Positions 8,046-15,684 of a DNA stretch of 18,760 nt are shown here, piece by piece. The position numbers were made by a program, and so were the translations under genes. This DNA comes from JBEBGV01 sp040081265 (GTDB lineage: Bacteria; Acidobacteriota; Vicinamibacteria; Vicinamibacterales; UBA2999). The notes beneath the pieces are model-generated. The model did not search any database, had not been told where the DNA came from, and saw nothing but the letters and a program-made list of their open reading frames with translations. The stretch lies in NCBI GenBank assembly GCA_040081265.1, contig JBEBGV010000083.1:1-18760 (forward strand). Reading direction: 5' to 3'. Position 1 is the stretch's first letter; the number at the start of each line of letters is the position of its first letter.

Positions 8046-9583
8046 TGCCCACTCAGGCCGCCAGGGCCGTCTCGTCGGCGGCCATTTCAGGCTATCTGCG
8101 CGGCTCCAGCCTGCTGCTCGGCGGACGACTGCTCTCGGTCGCCTTGAACTTCGCCGTCCAGGTGTTGACCGTCCGCTACTTTGCCAAGGAGGACTACGGC
8201 GCGTTCGCGTTTGCGCTGGGCGTGGTGTCGATGACCACGAGCATCATCCTGCTCGGCATGGGCAAGTCGGTCCCACGCCTCGTGTCGGTGTACCACGAGA
8301 AGAACGACCACGGCCGGGTCTTTGGTCTCATCGCGCTCGCGCTGAGCGTCGTCTGGGCACTGGGGCTGCTGCTGGTCGGGCTGCTGCACTCGATGCAGCT
8401 GGTGGTCGGGCTCTATCTCGTACCGGACCCCGACTCGCTGGCGGTCCTGCTCATCCTGATCGCGCTGGCGCCGGTTGACGCCTTCGACCACCTGCTGCAG
8501 CACCTCAGCGCCATCTTCCTGGGCCCGCGCGCGATCTTCGTTCGGCGCCAGGTCGTAGGACCGGCCCTCAAGCTCGCCAGCGTCCTGGCCGTGATTTACA
8601 CGGCGGGTGACACCTACATGCTGGCCTACGGCTATCTGCTGGGGAGCCTCGTCGGCGTCTCGCTGTACGTCTTCGGCCTGCTTCGCGCCTGGCGCGCGCA
8701 GGGCCTGCTCGCCGGGGTTCGGCGCCGGCGCCTGGCCCTGCCGGTCAGGGAGTTGGTGGGCTTCAGCCTGCCGCTGCTCTCATCTGACGTCTCGATCATC
8801 TTGCGCGGGTCGGTCGCGCTGCTGCTGCTTGAATACTTTCACGCCCCAACCGAGGTCGCCGAGTTCCGCGCGGTGCTTCCGGTGGCCGGGCTGAACATGC
8901 TCGTGTTCGAAGCCTTCGGCTTCCTGTTCGTGCCGCTGGCATCGAGGATGTTTGCGCGCCAGGACCGCACGGGCATCAGCAACCTCTACTGGCAGACGTC
9001 CCTCTGGATTGCGGTCCTGACGTTTCCCATCTTTGCCGTGACCTGCGCACTGGCGGCACAGCTCACGGTGTGGCTGTTCGGGGTCGATTACGCGAGCGCG
9101 GCGCCGCTTCTCTCAATCCTGGCCGGCGGCTATTACTTCAACGCCGCGCTGGGGTTCAACGCGGCGAGTCTTCGGGTGCACGGACGGTTGCGGACCATTG
9201 TCATCAACGACCTGCTCACAGGGGCGTTCTGTGTCGTCATGAGCGTGGTGCTGATCCGCCGCTATGGAGCCCTGGGAGCGGCGCTGAGCACGATGGCAAC
9301 GCTGGTGGTGCAGAACATCCTGAATCAGATCGGGCTATGGACCAACGATACGGCGGTCAAGCTGTTCGCGTGGGAATTCCTGCGCTCGTATGTCGTCATC
9401 GCGGTCTCGATGGCGATCCTGATCGCGAGCCAGCAGTTGCTGGACGTGCCCGTCTATCTCGGCCTTGCCTCGGTCGTCGTGGCGTTCGTGCTCCTGGTTC
9501 GCCTGACGAGGCGCGATCTCGACGTCAACACACGTTTCCCCGAGATTCTTCGGCTGCCGCTGATGCGGCAGCTGTTCACGTAG
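8045..9583 (+). CDS. Wzx-type flippase (MOP/PST family), first of tandem pair
   Basis: 512 residues, almost entirely hydrophobic with about 12-14 membrane segments, as in polysaccharide-transport (MOP superfamily) flippases. The N-terminus has the typical RGSSLLLGGRLLS segment and V-Q-V-L-T-V-R-Y (38-45), followed by EDYGAFAFAL. The middle has FVPLASRMFARQD, a family-typical cytoplasmic loop. Known members flip undecaprenyl-linked repeat units to the periplasmic side of the inner membrane. The ATG at 8045-8047 shares its A with the preceding stop codon (TAATG), so translation is coupled to the deacetylase-GT gene. Its nearest relative in the window is the next gene. C-terminus ends in a short basic-hydrophobic tail (FPEILRLPLMRQLF) shared with that paralog. 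Confidence 0.88.
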   Translation: MPTQAARAVSSAAISGYLRGSSLLLGGRLLSVALNFAVQVLTVRYFAKEDYGAFAFALGVVSMTTSIILLGMGKSVPRLVSVYHEKNDHGRVFGLIALALSVVWALGLLLVGLLHSMQLVVGLYLVPDPDSLAVLLILIALAPVDAFDHLLQHLSAIFLGPRAIFVRRQVVGPALKLASVLAVIYTAGDTYMLAYGYLLGSLVGVSLYVFGLLRAWRAQGLLAGVRRRRLALPVRELVGFSLPLLSSDVSIILRGSVALLLLEYFHAPTEVAEFRAVLPVAGLNMLVFEAFGFLFVPLASRMFARQDRTGISNLYWQTSLWIAVLTFPIFAVTCALAAQLTVWLFGVDYASAAPLLSILAGGYYFNAALGFNAASLRVHGRLRTIVINDLLTGAFCVVMSVVLIRRYGALGAALSTMATLVVQNILNQIGLWTNDTAVKLFAWEFLRSYVVIAVSMAILIASQQLLDVPVYLGLASVVVAFVLLVRLTRRDLDVNTRFPEILRLPLMRQLFT

Positions 9584-9608
9584 CGAAAGGGCGGTACGCA
9601 CAGTTCTC

Positions 9609-11225
9609 ATGGCCCCAGTCACAGTAGACACATCGAACGCGCTCGAGGCGGGCACCGGGCTGATCATGCCGTCGGGCGGGTCGACGGCGCGGCAGGTCTC
9701 GACCGGTGAGACCGAGGCCCGCAAGCAGGTCCGGGGCTCGAGCCTGTTGCTGCTGGGACGCGTGCTGTCGCGTGGCAGCAACTTCCTCGTCCAGGTCCTG
9801 ACCGTCCGCTACCTGACGGTGAGTGACTACGGCGCCTTTGCCTACGCGCTGTCGCTCGTGACGCTCGGCCAGACGATTGCCACCTGCGGGCTCGACCGGG
9901 CGGTCACGCGATTCGTGCCCATGTATCAGGAGCGGAAGGACTACGACCGCCTCTTCGGCACGTTGCTGATGACCGGCGGAACCATCCTGTCGCTGGGTGT
10001 CCTCATTGCCCTCGGCGTGCTGCTGTTCAGCAGCGGGATTGACATGGGGCAGGAGAGTCGTCAGGCGACCGCCCTGCTGATGATCCTCATCTTCCTGGTG
10101 CCGCTGCAGGCGCTGGACGATCTCGTGGTCGGCCTGTTTGCGGTCTTTGCCGCGCCGCGCGCCATCTTCTTCCGTCGCCATGTGCTGGCCCCCGGGCTGA
10201 AGCTGGCGGTCGTGCTGCTGCTCGTGGCACTCAAGGCGAGCGTCCTGTTCCTCGCCGTCGGGTATGTCGTCGCGAGCCTGATCGGGGTGGCGTGGTACGG
10301 CGTCATGCTGTATCGCCTGACGCACGCCAACGGCCTGATGAGCCAGTTGTCGTGGAAGTCGGTGGTCGTGCCGTGGCGCGAGGTGCTGTCGTTTACGGTG
10401 CCGCTGCTGACCTCCGACCTGGTCTTTGTCGTCCTGAACTCGGTCACCGTCATCAGCCTTCAGCACTTTCATGGGCTGACCGGCGTGGCGGGCCTGCGGG
10501 CGCAGCAGCCGATCGCGGCGATGAATCATCTCGTCATGGTCAGCTTTCAGACCCTGTTCACGCCGCTGGCCTCGCGCCTGTTCGCCCGCGACGATCGAGC
10601 CGGCATCAACGAGTTGTACTGGAAGACCGGGATGTGGATGGCGGTGCTGACCTTCCCGATCTTCGTCCTGACGTTCTCGACAGCCGGCCCGCTGACCTCG
10701 GTGCTGTTCGGTGCGCGCTATGAAGGCTCGGCGGCGCTGCTGACCGTGCTCGCGCTGGGCTACTACTTCGACGCGGCACTCGGCTTCAACGGCCTCGTGC
10801 TCAAGATCTACGGGATGCTCCGCTACGTGATGTTGATCAGCTTCATCACCGTGGGGATCACGCTGGTGGCAAACCTCGCGCTGATTCCGAAGTTCGGCGC
10901 GTTTGGCGCGGCGGGCGCCATCACGATCGGCATCGTCGCCCACAACATCCTGAAGCAGACGGGCCTCCGACTGGGCACCGGCATCAACGTGTTCGAGTGG
11001 CGCTACTTCAGGGGCTACTGCGTGATCGTGGCGGCGGCGGTCGCCGTCTTCACGCTCCAGTGGGTGGTGAAGCCGCCGGTCTATGTCAGCCTGGCCGCCG
11101 CGGCGGTCGCGTCGTGGATCGTGTTCTGGCTGAACCGCCACCTGCTCGAACTCGACGAGACCTTCCCCGAACTTGCGCGGCAGCCTGTGCTCAAGCGTCT
11201 GTTGGGGCTGGCGGGCACGCGCTGA
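9609..11225 (+). CDS. Wzx-type flippase (MOP/PST family), second of tandem pair
   Basis: 538 residues and clearly paralogous to the preceding gene. It shares RGSSLLLLGR (42-51), V-Q-V-L-T-V-R-Y (61-68), DYGAFAYAL, PLASRLFAR, AVLTFPIF, an ALGFNG region and an F-P-E-L tail. It differs by an N-terminal extension of about 40 residues that is Ser/Thr/Gly-rich and hydrophilic. I kept ATG 9609 as the longest likely start, although the only purine-rich site (AAAGGG at 9586-9591) is somewhat far; ATG 9666 would shorten the extension to about 20 residues and is a real alternative. 25 bases separate it from the first flippase. Two flippases in one operon suggest two substrates or a duplication being specialised. 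Confidence 0.87.
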   Translation: MAPVTVDTSNALEAGTGLIMPSGGSTARQVSTGETEARKQVRGSSLLLLGRVLSRGSNFLVQVLTVRYLTVSDYGAFAYALSLVTLGQTIATCGLDRAVTRFVPMYQERKDYDRLFGTLLMTGGTILSLGVLIALGVLLFSSGIDMGQESRQATALLMILIFLVPLQALDDLVVGLFAVFAAPRAIFFRRHVLAPGLKLAVVLLLVALKASVLFLAVGYVVASLIGVAWYGVMLYRLTHANGLMSQLSWKSVVVPWREVLSFTVPLLTSDLVFVVLNSVTVISLQHFHGLTGVAGLRAQQPIAAMNHLVMVSFQTLFTPLASRLFARDDRAGINELYWKTGMWMAVLTFPIFVLTFSTAGPLTSVLFGARYEGSAALLTVLALGYYFDAALGFNGLVLKIYGMLRYVMLISFITVGITLVANLALIPKFGAFGAAGAITIGIVAHNILKQTGLRLGTGINVFEWRYFRGYCVIVAAAVAVFTLQWVVKPPVYVSLAAAAVASWIVFWLNRHLLELDETFPELARQPVLKRLLGLAGTR

Positions 11226-11233
11226 TCTGCACC

Positions 11234-12919
11234 GTGCTGGAGACGACACTCGCTTCATCGTTTGTGCCCGGGGTGAACCTCAAGGGCGACGTGGCTGGCG
11301 CCAACTGGATGTTCCTGCGCCCGTCCATCCCTGCTGATCACATCGCCTGTCTCGGAGTTCCCTCGGCGTCGACGCTGGCGACTCTGCGTCGCTTCAGCGG
11401 ACAGGTGACGATGATCGCCGGCGCAGGCAGTTCGGCGCTACCGGACGGCTGCGTGGATATGCTCCTGGTCGTCGGCCACTTGAGTCAGTGGCGTCTGCTC
11501 TGGGACACCGGTCTCCGGTCCGAGATCAGGCGTGTGCTTCGCCCCGACGCGCTGGTCTATTCCGAACACTTTGGCATCCTGGACCGACTGAACGGGGCCC
11601 TCCTGGTTGCGCCTGATGCCGCGACTGCGTCCGCAACGCAGCGCTTCTATCTGACACCGAGGGGCGGGGAGCTTCACACCGCGATCCCGGATGCCGACCC
11701 GGCCATGGCTGCGTACTTCGCCCAGCACTCTCTATACAGCGAGACGCCGACGGTGGCTCGGTTCAAGCGAGTGCTGAAGCTGGTTCGCGGGAGGGTGCTC
11801 GGACAGAAGGCCGCCGGCAGCGCTGGCCAGACGAAGGACCCGAAGCGTGTAGTCGATCATCTGCTCGGCCGCCACGGGGTGGTCATGGGAAACACCGGGG
11901 CTCGCCTCAGTGCCAACCCGCCGGAATATCTGCAGACGATCGCCGCCGCATCGGGCATTGACCTGAGTCGCTTTCGCTGGGCCCTGTCGGCCAAGGGTGA
12001 ATACAGCTCGAGAAAACTGCTGTTCTTCCTGACCGACGTGTCGCGGCCCTCAGTCGGACGACCGACCTACATTGCGAAGATGGTGCGGGACGCCGCGTTC
12101 AGTCCCCGTCTCGAGAACGAGCATCGGGCACTGGCCAGGCTGGAGGCGCTGAAGATTGGTGACCTCGGGACGGTGCCGCGTTCGGTCTTCTACGGACATC
12201 ATGCCGGCCTGGCCATCGTCGGGGAAACCATTGTCGACGGCGTCCCGCTTCTGGACAGGACCGACCTGGCAGCCGGCTGTCGCTATCTGCGCAGCGCGAT
12301 TGACTGGTTCACGACCCTTGGTGTGGCGGGCGCGGCCGGGCGTAACGCCGCACCCGGTGAGACCGCCGCCACGGTCGGGGGCCTGTTCGCCCGCTTTCAG
12401 GAGATCTACCAGCTGCCACCCGAAGAGGAGCGGTTTCTGAGGCGGCAGGTGGAGGTGCTTGGCGAGGCGGGGGCGTCGTTGCCGCTGGTAATGCAGCACG
12501 GAGATCCAGGAATCTGGAACATGCTCGCGACGCCTGAGGGCCGGGTCGCGATCCTCGATTGGGAATCGGCCGAGGAAGCGGGCGTCCCGCTCTGGGACCT
12601 CTTCTACTTTCTCAGGACCTACGCTGTTGCGGCGGCGCGCGCCGGCGGCACACGCGACTCACTCGCCGCATTCACTGAAAGATTCGTGCGACCGTCGCTG
12701 CTCGGTCGCGCGTCGAGCGAGGCGGTGCGCAGCTACTGCGCTGCGGTCGGCGTGCCACGCCCGCTCATCGAACCGCTCTTCTACACGTGCTGGATGCACC
12801 GCGCCCTCAAGGAGGCGACACGGCTGACGCCGGCGCGCCTCGCGCAGGGACGTTACGTCAGTCTGCTGAGACTGACGATCGCCCAATCCCACGCACTTCA
12901 GTACCTGACTGCAGGATGA
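11234..12919 (+). CDS. Fusion of methyltransferase-like domain and APH-type kinase
   Basis: 561 residues. Residues about 20-130 look like a Rossmann methyltransferase with a degenerate motif I (LGVPSAS instead of a GxGxG loop), an acidic strand (DMLLVV) and a VLRPDALVY turn. After a linker of variable sequence, residues about 230-561 are an aminoglycoside-phosphotransferase-like kinase: K282 in YIAKMV, an E-N-E-H helix, catalytic loop H422-G-D-P-G-I-W-N429 and D442-W-E metal motif. All kinase residues are present. The two parts match, in order, the separate minus-strand genes at 13975-14583 and 12944-13978. Methyltransferase-kinase order is that of the O-antigen chain terminator WbdD. The GTG 11234 start lies 8 bases after the flippase stop and lacks a clear ribosome binding site, but places the W-F-L segment at about the same distance from the start as in the separate gene. 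An upstream in-frame extension would lie inside the flippase gene. It acts in the cytoplasm or on its membrane face. Substrate unknown. Confidence 0.8.
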   Translation: MLETTLASSFVPGVNLKGDVAGANWMFLRPSIPADHIACLGVPSASTLATLRRFSGQVTMIAGAGSSALPDGCVDMLLVVGHLSQWRLLWDTGLRSEIRRVLRPDALVYSEHFGILDRLNGALLVAPDAATASATQRFYLTPRGGELHTAIPDADPAMAAYFAQHSLYSETPTVARFKRVLKLVRGRVLGQKAAGSAGQTKDPKRVVDHLLGRHGVVMGNTGARLSANPPEYLQTIAAASGIDLSRFRWALSAKGEYSSRKLLFFLTDVSRPSVGRPTYIAKMVRDAAFSPRLENEHRALARLEALKIGDLGTVPRSVFYGHHAGLAIVGETIVDGVPLLDRTDLAAGCRYLRSAIDWFTTLGVAGAAGRNAAPGETAATVGGLFARFQEIYQLPPEEERFLRRQVEVLGEAGASLPLVMQHGDPGIWNMLATPEGRVAILDWESAEEAGVPLWDLFYFLRTYAVAAARAGGTRDSLAAFTERFVRPSLLGRASSEAVRSYCAAVGVPRPLIEPLFYTCWMHRALKEATRLTPARLAQGRYVSLLRLTIAQSHALQYLTAG

Positions 12920-12943
12920 CATCAGGTGGCACCCTGCGCGCGC

Positions 12944-13978
12944 CTACGTGTTCCATCCCAGCCTGGAGCTGCTGACGACCGCGTCCTGCCACAGCTGGAA
13001 GTAGCGGTTGCCGCGGAGCCAGGCGGCGGTGTCGGCGGACACGTCGTCAGAGGACGCGGCTTCTTCGATCAGGCGCGAGAACAGCGTCGCCGTATAGCGC
13101 GCCCAGCAGACCACGAACAGCGCGCCGAGCAGCGTCGAGGGAATGCCCGCCCGCTCCGCGTAATTGCGCGCGGCGGTGACGCCCCACCCATCCGGCGTGA
13201 AGAACGCGGCACGCACCGCAGCAACCTGTTCGTCAACCGTACGCGCCGAACTCCTGCTGAAGGCGACGTAGGTCAGAAACACGAACAGGTCGTAGGCCAC
13301 CAGGCCGTTCATGTGCGCCAGCTCCCAGTCGACCACGCCCACCGAGTCGGGGCCCTGAAGGAAGACATTCGGGTGGCTCAGGTCACCGTGCTCGCAGACG
13401 AAGGGGAGTCCTGCCGACCGCAGCGGCTCGGCCAGCGCCAGCGTCCGATCCACCAGCAGGCGATCGTCGGGCGTCAGGGGAAACGTCTCAGAAAACTGGC
13501 GAAGCGGCTGCTCGATGATGGCGGTGAACCAGTCGGCTCCGGCTGGATGCGCGCTGGCGGTCTGGAGATCAATGAGCCAGTCGGCGATCAGCTGACAGCA
13601 GTGGTCAGGCCGCTCGCGCACCACGGCGGGATCCATCGGCGAACCGGTCAGCGCCGTCTCAATCAGCATGGGCCGACCCGCGTGCAACTCGAACGCAATC
13701 AGCCTGGGCACCGAATCAAATCCCGATGGTCGCAGACTCTGGACGGCACCGAGGCTGGCGGCTTCACGCGTCAGGCTGGGATGACCATCGGTCAGACGTG
13801 GAATCTTGGCCACCAGCGCCGGCACGCGTCCGCCTTTCGAGAACAGCAGAAAGACGACGTGGCGCGAGGCCTGAAAGCGAGGTGTGAGCACCAGCGCTGT
13901 CAGGGGCATCGAGATCCCGAGGCGCGCCAGGTTGAGGCGCTCTCGATGTTGTTCGAGATAGGACAGGACGACGTTCAT
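12944..13978 (-). CDS. APH/choline-kinase-like phosphotransferase
   Basis: 344 residues. Kinase N-lobe with K58 (LVAKIP) and E72 (TREAA), catalytic loop H197-G-D-L-S-H-P-N204 and D217-W-E-L metal motif are all intact, as in the PF01636 family of small-molecule kinases (aminoglycoside, choline, homoserine and sugar kinases). The whole protein aligns with the C-terminal part of the gene at 11234: Y-L-E-Q matches Y-L-Q-T, then R-H-V-V-F-L-L against R-K-L-L-F-F-L, and A-K-I-P against A-K-M-V. The start at 13978 overlaps the stop of the methyltransferase-like gene by ATGA, so the two are coupled. The stop is only 24 bases from the convergent stop at 12919. Drug resistance is unlikely given the polysaccharide setting; a glycan or glycan-lipid substrate is the best guess. 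Confidence 0.85.
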   Translation of the reverse strand: MNVVLSYLEQHRERLNLARLGISMPLTALVLTPRFQASRHVVFLLFSKGGRVPALVAKIPRLTDGHPSLTREAASLGAVQSLRPSGFDSVPRLIAFELHAGRPMLIETALTGSPMDPAVVRERPDHCCQLIADWLIDLQTASAHPAGADWFTAIIEQPLRQFSETFPLTPDDRLLVDRTLALAEPLRSAGLPFVCEHGDLSHPNVFLQGPDSVGVVDWELAHMNGLVAYDLFVFLTYVAFSRSSARTVDEQVAAVRAAFFTPDGWGVTAARNYAERAGIPSTLLGALFVVCWARYTATLFSRLIEEAASSDDVSADTAAWLRGNRYFQLWQDAVVSSSRLGWNT

Positions 13979-14583
13979 CGCTGCCCGGGCGCCTGGCCGA
14001 CGATGCTCAGGCAGGGGACGGTCCAGCCAAGCAGTCCGCTGCGCGCCAGCAGGCGCGCCGTGGCCCCCTTCACATGGGCACCTGCGCCCGCGCGACCGTG
14101 GGTCAGCACGAAGGCGAAGGCGTCGCCGTCATCAACGGGCACGATGCGGGTGCAGCCTTCAAAGGAGGGCCAGTGCCAGTGAGCACGGACATCGATCAAC
14201 CCCGAGGCCTGCGCCAGACCGACAAGCGCGGATGCGCTCCGCAGCGTCGTAGAGAGCCGTGTGACGGGGACCCTGCCGAACTCGGCGTAGAGCGAGCCTC
14301 CTGGCTTCAGGGCCCGGCGAGCCGCATCGAGTGCGCGTGCAGATGCGTCGTTGATCACGATCAGGTCGTAGGCGGCGGGGTGGTCGGCCAGCGCCTGCGC
14401 ACCACTCAGGACGTCGGTCGACGTGCTGAACAGTCGCAGCGCGTCAAGCAGCGAACCGCGAGAGGGACCCAGGTATCCAACGATGCCCAGAGACGGGTCC
14501 GGGAGCAGGAAGCGCCAGTCCAGCCGTCGCGAGGCGTGCAGCAGGCGCACGTTCTCGAGATGGGTGTGCGTGGACGTGTGCAT
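13975..14583 (-). CDS. Methyltransferase-like protein paired with the kinase
   Basis: 202 residues. Pattern of a Rossmann methyltransferase: YLGPSRGS (37-44) in place of motif I, AYDLIVIND (71-79) as motif II and ALKPGGSLYAEFG (91-103) as the post-II turn. The glycine-rich loop is weak, so SAM binding is uncertain. It matches the N-terminal part of the gene at 11234 (W-R-F-L-L-P near W-M-F-L-R-P; LKPGGSLY against LRPDALVY), and ends just where the kinase begins. Its stop overlaps the start of the kinase gene. ATG 14583 is chosen because it gives the same distance to the W-x-F-L segment as in the fused protein. GTG at 14548-14550 is an alternative that would avoid overlap with the divergent phytase gene. 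It lies head to head with that gene with no intergenic space, so its promoter must lie inside the phytase coding region. A regulatory or scaffold role instead of catalysis is possible. Confidence 0.7.
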   Translation of the reverse strand: MHTSTHTHLENVRLLHASRRLDWRFLLPDPSLGIVGYLGPSRGSLLDALRLFSTSTDVLSGAQALADHPAAYDLIVINDASARALDAARRALKPGGSLYAEFGRVPVTRLSTTLRSASALVGLAQASGLIDVRAHWHWPSFEGCTRIVPVDDGDAFAFVLTHGRAGAGAHVKGATARLLARSGLLGWTVPCLSIVGQAPGQR

Positions 14584-15684
14584 CCGAGGCTGGCGATCGT
14601 AGCACGCAGCGCATGCGTGCTGGTGCTGACCCTGGCGGCGTGTACCGGGTGCGCTGCCGTGGAAGCGGGTGACGCCACCGGCGAGATCGCTCCGCTGGTC
14701 CAGACCACCCGTGTCGATCAGGATGTCGATGACCCGGCGATCTGGATACATCCGACAGACCAGGCCCGCAGCCTTGTCATTGGCACGGTCAAGGCAGCCG
14801 CGCCGGCAGGAGCCGTCGTCGTCTATGGGCTCGATGGCGGCATCCGGCAGGTGATCGACGGGTTGAACCGTCCCAACAATGTGGATGTGGAGTACGGCGT
14901 TCGCCTGGGTGGCCAGACCTTTGACGTTGCCGTCGTCACTGAACGTCTGGCCAGGCAGCTCCGCCTGTTTCGCATCGCGTCCGACGGCAAGGGGCTCGCT
15001 GAGATCGCGCGCCTGCCCGTGCTCGAAGGTGCGCGCGGCAATGCCGGCGCGCCGATGGGCCTCGGCCTCTACCGCCGTGCCCGTGACGGGAAGGTCTACG
15101 TCATCGTGGCGCCCAAGCAGGGTCCGCGTGAGAACTATCTCTGGCAGTACGCGCTGGAGGATGAGGGAGGCGGGCGAGTCCGGCTGACCTTTGTGCGTCG
15201 CTTCGGCCGTTATGGCGGCCACGGCGAGATCGAGGCGGTCGCGGTGGACGATGGTCTGGGCTACGTCTACTACGCCGACGAGGAACGCAGCATCCACAAG
15301 TGGCACGCCGATCCGGACGCTCCGGGTGCCAACCGTGAGCTGGCCGAGTTCGGCATGGACGGGTTTGCCGGCGACCGCGAAGGCATCGGCATCTACGCCC
15401 GTCCCGACGGCACGGGCTATATCGTCGCCGCTGACCAGCGGCCCGGGCAGAGCGAATTTCGCCTGTACCGACGCGAAGGCGAGGCCGGACGGCCCCACGA
15501 CCACAGCCGCGTCGTCAAGGTCGTGAGCAGCCCGGCCGATTCCACCGATGGGATCGAGGTAACCGAACGAGCGCTTGGAGCGCCGTTCAGGCAGGGGATG
15601 CTCGTGGCGATGAACAGCAAGGCTCACAATTTCATGTTTTTTCCGTGGGAGCGGATCGTCGGTGCGGATTCTTTACCTCACTAA
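14560..15684 (+). CDS. Beta-propeller phytase-like lipoprotein
   Basis: 374 residues from ATG 14560. An N-terminal signal with basic start, hydrophobic core (ACVLVLTLAA) and lipobox L25-A-A-C28 predicts a lipidated, periplasm- or surface-exposed protein. The mature part is the six-bladed beta-propeller phytase family (PF02333): D57-D-P-A-I-W-I-H-P opening, R104-P-N-N-V-D of the first blades, H221-G-E-I-E, YADEERSIHKW, and the R-E-G-I-G-I-Y segment, all family landmarks including calcium-binding acidic residues. Known members hydrolyse phytate and other phosphomonoesters in a calcium-dependent way at neutral to alkaline pH. A phosphate-rich glycan is also a conceivable substrate here. GTG at 14578 is an alternative start and would give a 21-residue signal peptide. 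Its stop lies 23 bases inside the next gene. The first 24 bases overlap the divergent methyltransferase-like gene. Confidence 0.88.
   Translation: MGVRGRVHPRLAIVARSACVLVLTLAACTGCAAVEAGDATGEIAPLVQTTRVDQDVDDPAIWIHPTDQARSLVIGTVKAAAPAGAVVVYGLDGGIRQVIDGLNRPNNVDVEYGVRLGGQTFDVAVVTERLARQLRLFRIASDGKGLAEIARLPVLEGARGNAGAPMGLGLYRRARDGKVYVIVAPKQGPRENYLWQYALEDEGGGRVRLTFVRRFGRYGGHGEIEAVAVDDGLGYVYYADEERSIHKWHADPDAPGANRELAEFGMDGFAGDREGIGIYARPDGTGYIVAADQRPGQSEFRLYRREGEAGRPHDHSRVVKVVSSPADSTDGIEVTERALGAPFRQGMLVAMNSKAHNFMFFPWERIVGADSLPH
15647..15655 (+). promoter_or_regulatory. Ribosome binding site for the GTG start at 15662
   Basis: GGGAGCGGA lies 6 bases before GTG 15662, inside the end of the phytase gene. 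It supports the GTG start and hence the 23-base overlap of the two genes. Confidence 0.55.

Noticed and set aside
10997..11233. Longer N-terminus of the methyltransferase-kinase fusion inside the flippase gene
   Set aside because: That stretch is the alternate frame of the flippase C-terminus; the first homologous residues lie after GTG 11234.
9576..11258. Long minus-strand open frame of 560 codons opposite the second flippase
   Set aside because: Composition is His/Gln/Arg/Glu-rich and low in hydrophobics, the typical shadow of a hydrophobic gene in GC-rich DNA.
12911..12937. Small hairpin (GCAGG/CCTGC, with inner CAGG/CCTG) between the convergent stops at 12919 and 12944
   Set aside because: Stem is only 4-5 bases long, with no T-rich tail, so it is not a convincing terminator.
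12944..13978. Aminoglycoside resistance kinase
   Set aside because: APH-type catalytic motifs are shared by many small-molecule kinases; the fused homolog and polysaccharide setting argue against drug resistance.
14584..15627. Upstream extension of the methyltransferase-like gene to 550 codons
   Set aside because: The extension lies opposite the well-supported phytase and has no recognisable pattern; homology with the fused gene covers only the first 202 codons from ATG 14583.
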